From assembly GCA_948567375.1 (NCBI GenBank), contig OX419759.1:59176593-59240592 (forward strand): a stretch of DNA of 64,000 nt, in the 5' to 3' direction. This DNA comes from Lunularia cruciata (taxonomy: Eukaryota > Streptophyta > Marchantiopsida > Lunulariales > Lunulariaceae). Below, one piece after another: positions 45,878 to 57,702 of this stretch. The first letter of the stretch is position 1. Every line of letters starts with the position of its first letter. The notes below the pieces were generated by a model. That model had not been told where the DNA came from and ran no database searches. It worked only from the letters and a program-made list of their open reading frames with translations. Both the position numbers and the translations under genes were made by a program.

Positions 45878-46400
45878 ATACCAATTGAGAGATTTGAGTA
45901 ACATTGTGAGGAGTGGTCATTTCTATAAAGTTGAGATCTCATGCATGAGGAGTGTGAGAGCAACAAAAAACATGTTTGAGTGTTTGGACTCATTTTGGGA
46001 ACATGAAGGTCACCAAGAGTGGAGATTGAGGATATGAAAGGTTCCCCAAGTGTTTGAGGTGATTGTTAGGGTGGATTTGAGGAGCAGAGAGTTTAAAATA
46101 GAATTTGAAGAGAGTGTTGAGAGGATCCAAAAATCTACATTACTTGGAGGAAAGAGTGAGTCTAAGTGATTTTTATGTGGAGAGAAGGGACATAAGGCAA
46201 GCTCATGTCTATTGACCTTTGAGAACAAGAGATTGAGGGAAAGGAGAGGCTTACTTGACTTGGGTTTACATGTTGGACCTTCTTCACCAAGATTAGGAGG
46301 AGAAGATCTAAGACCAAGGAGTTGTGTGAGGTTTGTGGAGTGGAAGGACTTCCAAAAGAACATTAGTGTAGTGGAATAAAAGCACTTTTGGAGACTTTGG
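45878..46400 (+). pseudogene. Second part of the zinc-knuckle coding remnant
   Basis: Encodes YQLRDLSNIVRSGHFYKVE, FEVIVRVDLRSREFK, and a CCHC knuckle FLCGEKGHKASSC (about 46168-46206; its first Cys codon is now TGA), then a Leu/Arg-rich tail. It joins sensibly with 42573-43093 across the solo LTR, so the LTR inserted into a coding sequence. CCHC-bearing ORF1 or Gag proteins of plant retroelements look like this, but I cannot name the family. Confidence 0.5.
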
Positions 46401-46706
46401 TGAAGGATCTTGGAGAGATTATTAGTATAGCTACAGAAATATTATCACCTTCATCAATTAGTTCTCAAGATTAGTGATGGAGATGATCTTTCAATTTATG
46501 AATAAACTATCCATGAGGGTTTAATTAATATGCACTCTACAATTTGATGTTGCTATAAAAATCTTGGAGTAACCTAAACTTTTTATACCCTAGGGTGGAT
46601 TACTCTCAAATGGTGTTAGTCATGTATATACTCTATTAGTTATAGAGTGAGAGAAAAGAAAAGAGAAAAAGAAATTGCGAGAAATGAAAGATAGTGAGGA
46701 GTTAAG
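46401..46706 (+). other. Spacer before E1 gag
   Basis: About 300 bp without a convincing ORF. It holds a ATACCCTAG block that resembles the end region of the E1 LTR area near 32730, and a purine-rich stretch just before the E1 gag start. It may be E1 leader. Confidence 0.35.
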
Positions 46707-47810
46707 ATGGAGAAATTTCTAGTTTTCTTCTGCAAGGATGCAGAAGATGTGGAAGCCTTTGTGAGAGACTTCAAGAGAGTTTGCATAGGGAAAAAATAAG
46801 AGGAAAAAGAATGAGTGAGCCTCATTATTACTAGATTTCTTTGAGAATACAACACTTACATGGTATGAGTCAGAGGAAAGATGAGCAAGAAGAGTCTTGG
46901 GAGAGTTTGAGTTCAACACTCATTGAGAACTTTCTTCCAAATGAGAGTTATGAGAGATTGATGAGTGAGGTTACCTTTTTGAAACAAGGAGATGGAGAGA
47001 AAGTGAGTCTATCTAGAAAGAGTGGAGAAATTAGAGTCTTGATTTCACATAGTGTTAAGGAAGTGTGGGGATGATGTAGAGACTACTATGATTGGCATAG
47101 TGGCCAAGCTCACCAAGAATTTTGTGGGAGGGTTGAGACCACAAATTACAAGTAAGGTGAGATATGAGAAACCTTCTTCCAAGGTTGAAGCTATCAAGAT
47201 TGCAATTCATATGGATGAGAGTTTAGAAGGAGATGGGAGTGATTTGGTGGTGAAGGAGGTTGTGCGTTCTCCTCTAGGCTACAAACTTGGTGGAACTTCT
47301 AATACTTTGGTAGCAAGGGTTACACCACAAGTAGTAGTTGCTCAAATTCTTGCACCTCCACCAAAAGATCCACTCCAAACTATCACAAAACAACTTGCAA
47401 ATCTCAAGGGCAATGTGGTGCAACTATGAGAGAAGAGAGAGGTGGATCAGAATATGGGGAGAGGGCCTAGGAGTTATAAAAGTTATCCATGTAGAGGAGG
47501 GCAACCAACCAATAATTTCAATGAGAGAAATTGTTTTGGTTGTGGAGGAAGAGGTCATATCCAAAGGAATTGCCCAAATTCCACTTACCATGGAGGAAGG
47601 AGTTATGTAGGAGCCAATAGAGAGAAAGAGGGAGGAAGTGGAACCCAAGTGGCTCCTAATCCAAACAAAGGGAAGGGGACAACATCTATAGATATGGTTG
47701 AGAGTAAGTATGGGAAGGGAGAGTACTCAAACTCCAAAGGTCTTCATTTGGGTATTTTGGCACAAGAGAAGAAGAGAGCTCATTTTATAGAGGATGTGCA
47801 CTCTTCTTAA
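46707..47810 (+). pseudogene. Gag of outer element E1
   Basis: Starts MEKFLVFFCKDAEDV (46707). The capsid-type region continues in other frames (46841-47074: WESLSSTLIENFLP, LKQGDGEKVSL; 47052-47429: GLRPQITSKV) and ends with a CCHC knuckle CFGCGGRGHIQRNC (about 47532-47573) in the ORF 47442-47810. At least three frame changes and a few stops break it. It belongs to the same plus-strand element as the protease at 48.2 kb and the RT halves either side of E2. Confidence 0.75.
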
Positions 47811-48420
47811 GGATTTACCCTTAGCCAAGATACTCTTATACCTTCTAGAATCATTTGCAAAACCACTTCAACACCATCAACAACAAAGACTCCAAGGAAG
47901 AAGTTAGGGATGGGAGACTTCTTGATATCAAAGCAACAATGGAACTACAATGTCTTAGAGGATGTTGGTAGTCACAAGGCTAACATCCTAATCGGCCAAC
48001 TGATTGCTTTGAATTCTAATTTGAGAGAGGGTCTTAGAGGTGGTTTGAGTTCTACAAGGATCAAGGAGAAGAAGAAAGCAAAAGCTCTAATATCAATGGG
48101 AGTGGTGGATGCTAAGCCAACACCATGAGAGGCTTGTGAATATGCCTCCAAGATTAATGTGAGAGTGAATGGTCACAACATCAAGGATGCACTTGTTGAT
48201 GGAGGATCTACAATGAATGCCCTATCAAAAGGGTTGATGAATAAGTTAGGTATGATACCCTTTAGACCTTCAACATTTGTGATGAGCATGGCTAACAAAC
48301 AACAAGTTCAACCAATAGGCGTGATGGATAAGGAAGTTGTTTTGGTTATGAGAGTTCAAAATCTCAAACTTTCTAGTCTTGAAGGATTCAAGCTTTGACT
48401 TAATTCTTGGGAAGCCATGG
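47811..48420 (+). pseudogene. Spacer and aspartic protease of E1
   Basis: The ORF 48159-48398 reads INGH-type approach then ALVDGGSTMNALS, with the D-G-G-S form of the retropepsin active site found in several plant Ty3 lineages, and a KLSSLEGFKL end. The frame shifts before the FDLILGKPW-like second half (about 48400-48425). Confidence 0.7.
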
Positions 48421-48479
48421 TTTAGAGCAGCACTTACATTTGATTGATGGCACAAAGGGTACTTGAGGATTGGGCCATC

Positions 48480-49057
48480 AAACCATAGAGTCATAGTTCT
48501 TATGACTAACACAACCAACATTTCTTTCAATGAGGTTGTATTTATCTTTAAGGTGGAGAATTTGGAATGGGTGTTTCCGATTGTCATTGTGAAAAAAAGA
48601 ATGGGAAGCTTTGGGTATGTGTGTATTACAAGAAGCTCAATGCTGTTACCAAAAAGGACTACTACTCATTACCATTCATTGATGAGATCTTGGACAAGGT
48701 GGTGGGTCATGAGAGGTATAGTTTTGGAGATGGTTATAGTGGATATAACCAAATCAAGATTGCACCAAAGCATCAACAACTCACCATATTCAGCACACCT
48801 TGGGGAACTTATGCTTTCAAAGTCATACCTTTTGGGCTTTGCAATGCTCTTGCCACATTACAATGGTTCATGAACTAGGTATTTGAATCTTTCATTGGGA
48901 AATTTGTAAGAGATTTCATTGAAGACTTTTGTGTCTATTGGAGCAAGAGGAGCACTTTGAGCACCTAATCAAGGTCTTGCAATGCTTGGATGAAGCAAAT
49001 GCATCACTTAAGCTAGAGAAACACATTTTTGGAGGTGAAGAAGGTCTACTTTTGGAG
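48480..49057 (+). pseudogene. Reverse transcriptase of E1, N-terminal part
   Basis: KKNGKLWVCVYYKKLN, SLPFIDEILDKV, GYSGYNQIKIAPKHQQ and VIPFGLCNALATLQWFMN (48567-48878) are RT blocks in order. The catalytic box reads FIED (48915-48926) instead of F/Y-x-DD, so the first metal-binding Asp is Glu. After a frame change near 48935, HLIKVLQCLDEAN and KLEKHIFG lead to the exact point where E2 inserted (LEH, 49052-49060). The domain resumes at 61491. Confidence 0.82.
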
Positions 49058-49062
49058 CACAT
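49058..49062 (+). repeat. Target site duplication of E2 (left)
   Basis: CACAT, identical to 61486-61490. Confidence 0.93.
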
Positions 49063-51520
49063 TGTGGTACCCACATTTTTGTTTTTTTCTTATTTTTGGA
49101 AGAAGAAGTGTACAAATGTTGTATTGTGCCTATATGGCATCATAAGGCAAAGAATGGTGTCTTTGGGTTGTAACCCAAGGTAAAGTGACTTTGTGTTAGA
49201 AGATAAATTACTTGGATTGGTCTTGATAGCTTTTCAACCCAAAGTAAGGAGACTTTGGCTAAGGGGTGCTCAACCCAAGGTGAGGACAATGTAACAACTT
49301 TCCTTTGGGGTTGAACATTCAAGAAGATATTGCATAGAAAAAAATGGTTGGCCTAGGGGCGGGGGGAAAATTGACAGTGATAGGAGCATGCTGGAGGTGT
49401 GATTTCTTGGTAGGAAATTGTGAAGTGAAGTGAAGAAAGATGGAGGAGGCACGCTACTATAAGAGTTGGGATAGAGACAAAGAGATGATAAGTAATTTTC
49501 CATTGCCTTTAAGAAGTTGTCCTAAGGGAGATCATAGAAAAGAAAATGTTGTAAGAGACACGTTGGTGCATCAAGAGGAAGTCAAGAGAGTTAGTCCAGG
49601 GATCAATCAAAAGAGTAGTCACCCATCTATAGTGGAGGAGAGTAAGATGAGAGGTGGAAAGAACTCGGAATTTGTAGTGAGAAATCATGCAATCTGGCGA
49701 TTAGATGTGATTGCCAGAATTGAAGTCTTGAGCAGACTTTGGATCACCTTTCTGGCATGGAATAAGAATCTTAGTTTTCTAGGTTTCATGATCAAGATCA
49801 TCAAGAGTAAATGTCTTGCTGGACAGAGTCAGATTTGAGGTTAGTACTTAGAAGAGAGGCGGATGAGGAATAGGGTGCCACATCCTTGGGGAAAGGAGAA
49901 GTAGCTGAGGACATACAAGAAGTGTGAGATGCCTTTTCTTCAAAGTGCACAAAGAATGGTTATAAAGTTGAGACTTACAAGGACCCTATAAGGAGATGCA
50001 TCATAGGAGCAATGATGTCTATCTTCAAGCCAGGGCAAACAACTTATGTGATGAAAAATCAACCAACATTCTTCCATAAGATCTTTACAAGGGAACCAAT
50101 TAATTGGGCAAAGTGATTCTATTAGTGCACGAGACAAATAGTGTGGAATATGCGGGACAAGTTGCCTAGGGAAGATTGGCAAGCGGATCGAGAACGGGAG
50201 AGAAGGATGAGGCTTGAGCTATTGAAGGAGATTGTAATCAAGATGAACGTGATGTTGAGTACAAAAGCCAATGTGCGGATTGAACAAATGAGATTACACA
50301 AGTTAAGGTTGGTGGTGCAAGAGACGAGGAGGAGAAATGTGAATGATAAAGATTTGAATGCTTTGCTGATTAGTCTCAAAACTCGTGTAGATAGGAAGAT
50401 ATTGGAAGTGGAAGACAATATCACAATTAGATTGGATTTAGTTAAGTTAAAGATAGATAAAATTGGGAAGGATGTAAGAGCAAAGCCCAAAGTCAATGAG
50501 ATAGGAATACAAATATCTTCAAAGTTACCATTGGAGATATTAGAGAAGAGTGGGTTGGGAGATCAAGAGTGAGGAAGGTTACCCATGGCAGGAATTGTAG
50601 ATCAAGAAGAAGTGTTAGAGGAGTTAGTAGTTGTGAAACACAAGGATAGAGTAGTATGTGAGGTTACTTTGGGATCATGTTTTGAAGCCGAGGAAGAGGT
50701 AGACATTGGATTGAAGTAGTAACACTTTTGAGATTTGAAGACGCAAATATGAAGATGTGCATTGTCATTTTGGATCTGTAAGTAGGAAGAGTTATTAGGA
50801 AACGGTATAGTTGTTAGTAACTATCGAGTGCTCTGCCTATTTAAAGGTGGCATTTGTAGTATATTGTTTGTTTAGTGCTCATGATTTTTGAGAATAGATA
50901 AAGCAAAGTGCTGATTTCAATGCTTGTCACTTGAGCTTGATTCCAAGTATCAACATTCTGTGTGTGTATTTGTGAGTGTGTGAAGAATTTTGAAGTGAAG
51001 AATCAATATGCTTGTTGGATGGTGGATTCCATAGCTTTGATCTTCATTCTGTGTGTTTGATCTTGAGTGAAGTGCAATCAGAGCAAGGCCTTGATAGATT
51101 TGAGAGGAATTGTACTATTGGTAGTATTTTGCAATTGTGAGTGCAATGCAATGTTGATGTGAAGCAATTTCAATCAAGGAAGTTGTGCCTTCAGTGGAGG
51201 GGTGGAACACAATATTGAGGTGAAGTTGTTTTGTAATGGAGTGCCATTTTTGGGAGAGATTGAATCATCACAATCAAGATTGTTTGGAAAGATTTGATGG
51301 AGTTGTGATTAAGTGTGACAACTTATTGTGAGGAGACTATGAGTCAATGCTTGTTACTCTCTTTTGGGTGTGGTTTTTGCTTGAGAGATTAAAGATGCAA
51401 CCAAGGGGAACTACTTGTTACTATTTGACTTTGTATTTGACAAATTCTAAATTGTATCTCTATGGGAACAAACTTTACTTACTTGATTACCACAAAAGGG
51501 ATATTTTCTGGGTTGTCACA
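49063..51520 (+). repeat. 5' LTR of E2 (2458 bp, internally deleted)
   Basis: Collinear with the 3' LTR except for a loss of about 1.3 kb: 5' sequence up to GCGGGACAAGT (about 50162) is followed directly by GGGAAGATTGGC, which in the 3' LTR lies at about 60127. The deletion joins short GGGA-containing repeats and removes the N-terminal and acidic parts of the LTR reading frame. The surviving end codes for KIVIKMNVMLSTKANVRIEQ-like helix and tail (50141-50572). Confidence 0.9.
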
Positions 51521-51989
51521 TGATTTAGGCACGATGCCGAGAATACAAATCTCAAAAGTGGAAGAATATAAAGCCAATTTCAAAACTGGATGTCAAAGCA
51601 ATATGATTGTCTACATTGAGAGAACAACAAGAAGAGAGAGTTCAAAGATGAACGTTGCATTGTGAATAAGAAGATTGCCTGAAAATCCAATCCACTTTTG
51701 ATGAAACCAAATGGGAGGCATTGGACTTTCAACTTCTTCACAAAGTACAAGAAGCCTTGCAAGAACTTGATCAAAAGAAATGAAAAGGCGGTTGGCAAGG
51801 AAATTTCTTGTCTCCCTTTGCCAAGAAGAAGAAAGACTCAAGTGGGCAGATATATTCATTACAGCCCAGTATACCAACTTCCCCTAAAGCTATAAAGGAA
51901 GTCAAATTTATCAAGAAATTTGTGCAAGAAAAGACAACACAAACACTAACAGAAGAAGAGTGTCAACACCTTCTATGCATGTTTCCTTG
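51521..51989 (+). other. E2 leader
   Basis: About 470 bp between the 5' LTR and the first clear gag frame. Short ORFs with a basic character (51698-51895) may be N-terminal gag in a shifted frame; no motif is seen. Confidence 0.4.
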
Positions 51990-54220
51990 ATTGTCTCAAA
52001 GGAATTTTGAAGAGCACTTTGAAGGTGGTGAGCCTTTTTCTTCCACTCAGGTTGATGTTGACATAGTCAAGGTGGAAGTAATTGTTGAGGAAGACCCGAC
52101 GGTGAACTTGACTAATTGGAATTTCTGGGCTATTAACACAATGTCTATACTAGCTAGTTCCTTGGCTCCCTTAAGTTCAACTTTACCACAACCAATTCTA
52201 CCGAGCCAAACAATGACTTTGTTACCTATCACCCAACATGCGTATTAGAAGTATAAGGGGACAGAACAAGACCAAGACCCCAATGAATTCAAAGAATCCA
52301 AAGTCATCTCCTTTGCTAATAAGGAAACATGACTTGGCGGATTGCTTGAGAATTTTTCCAAGTCTGCTCCAAAAGAAGGCTCAAAGTTAGTATACTCACA
52401 CAACCCAAAAGAGATTTGTACCGGCGGACTGGGCAGACTTGAAAAACAATTTCTTGGAATGCTTCTCGGTGATTATGACATGAGTGTCTTTGCAGCGCTC
52501 AATGATTTGGACAGAGGCAAGAAGGACAAGTTGGGAGACTACTCTGAGCGGTTCATGGCGCTCTTGAATCGAGTTCCAAAGCAATTGGGTGTGGTGGGTT
52601 ACTCCGATGCCCAAGCCATTACCTAGTACCTTGGAGGACTTTCACCAGACATTTGGATCTTTGCTAGGGAGAGGAATGTAACTTCCCTGGATAAGGTACT
52701 TCCTTGGATAAGGTACTCAAACATGTCACCCATTATGAGGTGGCTCACTCTCATTCTGCCGGTAATTGAAGAAATCAGGAGAAGAAAGGCAAGAAGGCTA
52801 GAAGGAGACCTTCCCATAGTACATCCCTTTCTTTGGAGGAATCCTCCACCTCTTCAAGTTCTTCTTTAGTATCCAAAGAAGAAACAAAGCCAAGAAGAAT
52901 ACAAAGACGTGGAGGCAAGAAACCATTGACACCTCTTGTGAAGAGTGTATATAAGGCAGACAACAAGCTTGATGCTCTTGTCAAAGAGTTTTTGGATTTT
53001 ACAATCTAGATGATTGGGGCAAAGGACCAAAGAAAGCTCCATCATTTGGCAGATCCAACATATGGTGCACTACGTGTGGCAAGTCAGGTCATGCAAACAT
53101 GAAATGCAATACTCGTAATGCATTTCCAGTGCAACAGATTGATTGGGTTCCGAGATGGAACCAAGAAGAAGAAGAGGAGGCGGTGTACCAAACCCAAGAG
53201 GTACCGCCTCAAGCGAGCACATCATACCAAGGTTTGAGGTATGGACCAAGGGAGTATATCCTCAATGCTCCCGCATGAAGACCACCGATAAGCAACCAAA
53301 ATTGACCTCAAAATGTTGCACCTGGAGCATGTTACAATTGTGGCTCAATGGGACATTGGTCTCTAAACTGTCCGGAGCCAAAACGGCAAATTGGGTATGT
53401 TCTCCTATGTGGGAATTATAAAGAATCGGGTCATACTGGCAACCAATGCCCTCATCCACCAAACCCAAAGCTGCCTATAAAATATGTATAGACTCCCACT
53501 TAACATGCCATGGTGTAGGCAAAAGGAGATACAAATGTAAATTGTATAACACTTGAAGAAGAGAGACCTCAAGAAGGGAGCCCGGCCTCTGAAGGAGAAT
53601 GACCAGACTTCAAAATTTTGAAGGTTGAGACACGCTCAAGTAAGAAGAACCATGATCCCAAGGAACTGAGCACGACCTCTTCGTCCTCACAAAAGGTGAA
53701 GATACTATGCCCAAAGTCAACTCTTTCTGCCAAGGAGGAAAAGATTCTTGCAAAAGCTAAAGCTAAAGCTAAGGCATTGCGGAAAAAACTCACAGAAGCA
53801 GTACTCAAAACTCAAGAGATAAGTTTGGAGGAGGAGACAAAGACAAAGGCTCTCGTTTTCCCGACAAACATTAGATCCAAAGTAATGAATCTGATCTAAG
53901 CCAAGGTGGGCCAACCCACGGAACCTTTGGTCAAGATCACTAGTACTCCCATCACCATCATGAAGTGTCCTAAAGTCAAATTCAAACAGGTTGATACTTC
54001 AAACCCAAAGACTAAGGCAAAGAAGGTGAAATTAGGGGGAGTACCTCAATATGATATTGTTGTAGATTTGGCATCCACGAGTGTGAACGTCACATTCAAG
54101 CAACTGCAAGAAGACAATAAGCTGTATAAGAAGCAACTAAATTCCGCCCTCAAGAAAGTAAGGCAATGTCTAAAAAAGACCTGCCTGCAATTTATCAAAT
54201 TGAACAGGAAGATTTAGGAT
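51990..54220 (+). pseudogene. Gag of E2
   Basis: Capsid-like segments include LEKQFLGMLLGDYDMSVF and YSERFMALLNRVP (52342-52626). One CCHC knuckle, CTTCGKSGHANMKC, lies at 53066-53107. A second, [14 protein letters not shown], is at about 53328-53372, and a damaged third (first pair C-x-x-N) is at about 53405-53450. A Lys/Ala-rich stretch with KAKAKAKAL (about 53750) and further charged sequence (53906-54217) follow. Frames change several times. Confidence 0.75.
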
Positions 54221-54985
54221 CTCCCGAAGTTGATGCGGAGATTGTTGGGTGCATGATCATCTTGATACCCATTGATTTGGGTTCCATGGTGAATGTCATG
54301 ACCAAAGATACTACAAATTGACTAGGGTATCATACATTTGAGCCAACATCCTGAGTTTTGAAATTTGCAGACCAAACCAGGAGACAGCCTTTAGGCATGC
54401 TGTCAAATATTACCACAATCATTGGAGAGGTGCACTTCAAGTTGACTTACATTATGTTGTGACTAGTGACTAAAATGGGTTACCCATTGTTGATCAGAAG
54501 ATCCTGGTTTTATAGTGCCCAAGTTGTGGTGGATTGGCACCAATAGAAGTTGTGGTTTATGGACATTTTGTCCAAAGACCAGTAGCTAGTGACTGTGAGT
54601 TGGATGAAGGTTCCTCACCTCAAGGAAACAACTTTGTCAAAAGACGAGGATGAATCCCAAGACTCATCATCTTCATCTTCGAAGACTCCAAAGACAAAGT
54701 CCAAGTCAATTACTTGGAATGTTATGAGGTGGATATAGAAAATAAAAACCCATATGACCTTGCCTTGGGTGAACATGACTTGGAGGAAGGGAGTTTAATG
54801 GCAGCTCGACTCAGACTTAGCCAAGTGAGCCATGTTGAAGGAGTCATCAACCCCAATGATTGTCAAGATGTTGTATTGACTAAAGGAAAATATTTCGAAA
54901 ATTTCAAAGACAATCACTTTGGAGGAGTTGGCAGAATACACTGCCCTATTTGTAGAATTCCAGGATGTATTCACCTAGTCTATTG
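54221..54985 (+). pseudogene. Protease and linker of E2
   Basis: IPIDLGSMVNVM (about 54268-54300) has the shape of a retropepsin active site with D-L-G-S, followed by a second half ending near VVVDWHQ (54525), where related plant elements have the W-x-K-A-x-V-D segment. An acidic linker (54714-54986) leads into RT. Confidence 0.6.
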
Positions 54986-55880
54986 ATCAAATGCCAGGTA
55001 TTCCACCAGACTTTGGAGAACACCAGATTGATCTAGTTGAGGGTGCAGTTCTGGTTTGGCAGAGACAATACCGCCTGAACCCAAACTACTCACTCTTGGT
55101 GAAAGATGAAATTAACAAGTACTTGGGGGCCAAAGTAATCTGTCCTATCTTAAGCAGTGAGTGGATCTCACCCATTGTCATTGCCTCAAAGAAGAAAATG
55201 GGGAAGATTGGAGTGTGCTAAGATTTCCGCAAACTGAATGCAGTCACAAGGAAGGATCATCATCCCTTGCCTTTTCCCTTGCCCTACCTTGGATCAAGTA
55301 GCTGGTCATCTCTACTACAATTTTCTCGATGGATTTTCAGGGTACAATCAAGTATCCATCCGAGAAGAGGACAAGGATAGAACCACATTCACTACCAATT
55401 GGGGCACTTTTGCTTACAATCAAATGCCCTTTGGGTTGTGTAATGCTCCAACTATGTTCCAGTGGATGATAAATGAAATCTTCAAGGATTTCTTGTGAAA
55501 ATTTTTGGAAGTTTTCATTGATGATTTTTGTGTGTTTGGGCAAAGAGATGTACATTTGGTTTATCTTTGCCAAACTTTTGAAAGGTGTCATTTTGCCTGT
55601 TTGTCATTACACTTGGAGAAATGCTTCTTTGCAATGATAGGGGGAATTCTCATGGGGCATTGGGTGTCAAGCAGAGGTGTTGAAGTTGATGTCAAGAAGG
55701 TGAAAGTTATCTCAGCTTTGGAATCCCCAAAAAATCCAGAAGTTGAGAGCCTTCTAGGGACATGTCAAATACTACAGACACTTTGTTTCAAACTATGTGG
55801 TGCTTGCTGCATCCCTTACAAAGATTCTGAAGAAGTCCAAAGACTACTTGTAGGAAGCAAGTCAAGAAGAAGCTTTCAAA
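54986..55880 (+). pseudogene. Reverse transcriptase of E2
   Basis: Approach MPGIPPDFGEHQIDL (54991), ISPIVIASKKK (55165), DFRKLNAVTRKDHHP (55222-55265), then after a frame change LDGFSGYNQVSI, TTNWGTFAYNQMPFGLCNAPTM (55330-55455), catalytic FIDD (55514-55525, both Asp present), and LEKCFFAMIGGILMGH (55613). A TAA at about 55219 and the frame shift near 55270 break it. Confidence 0.85.
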
Positions 55881-56400
55881 GTATTGGAGAGGAAATTGGT
55901 TGAAGCACTAATTATGAGGGCCCCAAATTGGGAACACTCTTTTCATGTGTATGTAGACACTTTGTCCATGGCAATTGGAGTAGTCTTGAGTCAAAAGGAC
56001 AACAAGAAGAAGGATTATGCAACCTATTATGCCAACCAACAACTTTCAGTTTCAGAAAAGAACTATTTGAGGACTGAAAGAGAAGCACTTGAAATGGTTT
56101 ATGCCTGCAAAAAGTTTCACCACTACCTATGGGATACAAGTTTGTCTTCTATGTTGACCATTACGCATTGCAACATTTGGTCAAGAAGGCAGACTTGTCC
56201 AAGCAAATTGCAAGATGGATCTTGTTATTACAAGAATTCACATATACTATACAAGTAAGGAAAGGAGCTTCATATTCCAATGCGGACTTCTTATCCAGGT
56301 TAGAAATTCAAGACCAAGAATGGGAGGTCAATGATTGGTTCCTTGAAAAAGAGTTATATCAGCTAACAACAATGTAAAGTACAAGGTATGCAACAAAATA
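55881..56400 (+). pseudogene. RNase H of E2
   Basis: HSFHVYVDTLSMAIGVVLSQ (about 55935), YLRTEREALEMVYACKKF (56065), then in the next frame FVFYVDHYALQHLVKK and RWILLLQEFTYTIQVRKG with the NADFLSR end (56129-56300). One frame change near 56140. Confidence 0.82.
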
Positions 56401-57690
56401 TCATTATCTGCATGCTCCATAGTGTCTTGATGGGCTGGACCCGGAGCAAAGGGCAGTCTTTCTTAGGAAAATGGAGCCATATCAGCTTAAACACAACATT
56501 TTATTCAAGATGGGCAAAGACAAAGTACTTTGGTGATGCTTGGAGTCATACAAGGTTGGAGGAGTAATTGAGTCTTTACACTCCAAAGCATCAGGCGGAC
56601 ACTATGCCATGAAGAATATTGTAAAGAAGATTCTTTCCTCAGGGTATTGGTGGCCTATGATGTATAAAGACACACATGCCCATATCTGAAGCTGTGACGC
56701 TTGTTAGAGAATAGGAAAGCCAATGGCTACTTCCTAATGGCCTTTGAGACCAATTTTACCATTGGCTCCAGTTGAGAAATGGGGAATTGATACAACCGGT
56801 ATTGATACAACCGATAATCCAAGTCACAAGAAAATGATACATCTTGGTTTGCACTGACTATGCTACCAAGATGGTCAAAGTTGAAGCAACTTGCAAAGAT
56901 GATGCAAAAATAGTGTCAGAATTTTTCTTTTGAAATATCATCTTCCAATATGGATGTCCTTTGGAATTGGTCAGTGACAGAGGGACACATTTCTTGAACT
57001 CTGTAATGGAGGCATTATCTAAGTACTTTCAGATTAAACATTGGAAGACGACTCCTTATAATCCCAAAGCAAATGGCCTAATGGAGAAGGCAAATGGGTT
57101 ACTCTATAAAATTCTTAATAAGGTGACTATCAATTATGCTTATGACTGAGATACAAAGTTACCAACCATGTTGTGGGCATATCAAACAACAAAAAATATC
57201 ACAACCAAGCAAACTCCATACTTCTTGATATACAGCTTGCACCTCATCCTACCAGTTGAATTTGAAGTACCAATGTACCAGATTTTGTGTGAGGAATGGT
57301 TGTTAGAAGAAGAAAGTCAAGATCTTTGGATCCATCAACTTATGTGGTTAGAAGAGAAAAGAGATGATGCAATGCAAACCATGAAAGAAGTACAAGAACA
57401 AAGGAAAGTCAGGCATGATAAGCACATCAAGCTTGTGACTGTTTGCAAAGGAATTTGGATTTTTTATACGACAATTGCCAAATATCTTTTCACGGCAAAC
57501 TGCATGTGAGATGGATAGGCCCCTATCAAGTCTTTCATCTTTATGACAATGGGTCCATTCAACTTGCAAACTTGGAGGGACAACCCTTTGACACTTGAGT
57601 GAACGGGTGGAGACTTCAGAAATATTGGACAATAGACTTGGAGGTCTCTAAGACACCCAAGGTCTCTATTTGTAAGGATGCTCACATTTG
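56401..57690 (+). pseudogene. Integrase of E2
   Basis: Zinc-binding segment GGHYAMKNIVKK to SCDA (56595-56700), core Asp in WGIDTTG (about 56780), second Asp in LVSDRGTHF (56967) and Glu in NGLMEKANGLL (57075), all present. LWAYQTTKNITTKQTPYFLIY follows (57171), and a C-terminal RWIGPYQVF motif (about 57510-57535). It ends without a chromodomain. A GATACAACCGGTATT stretch is tandemly doubled near 56785-56815, adding a few residues next to the first Asp. Confidence 0.83.
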
Positions 57691-57702
57691 AGGGAGGGGG
57701 TA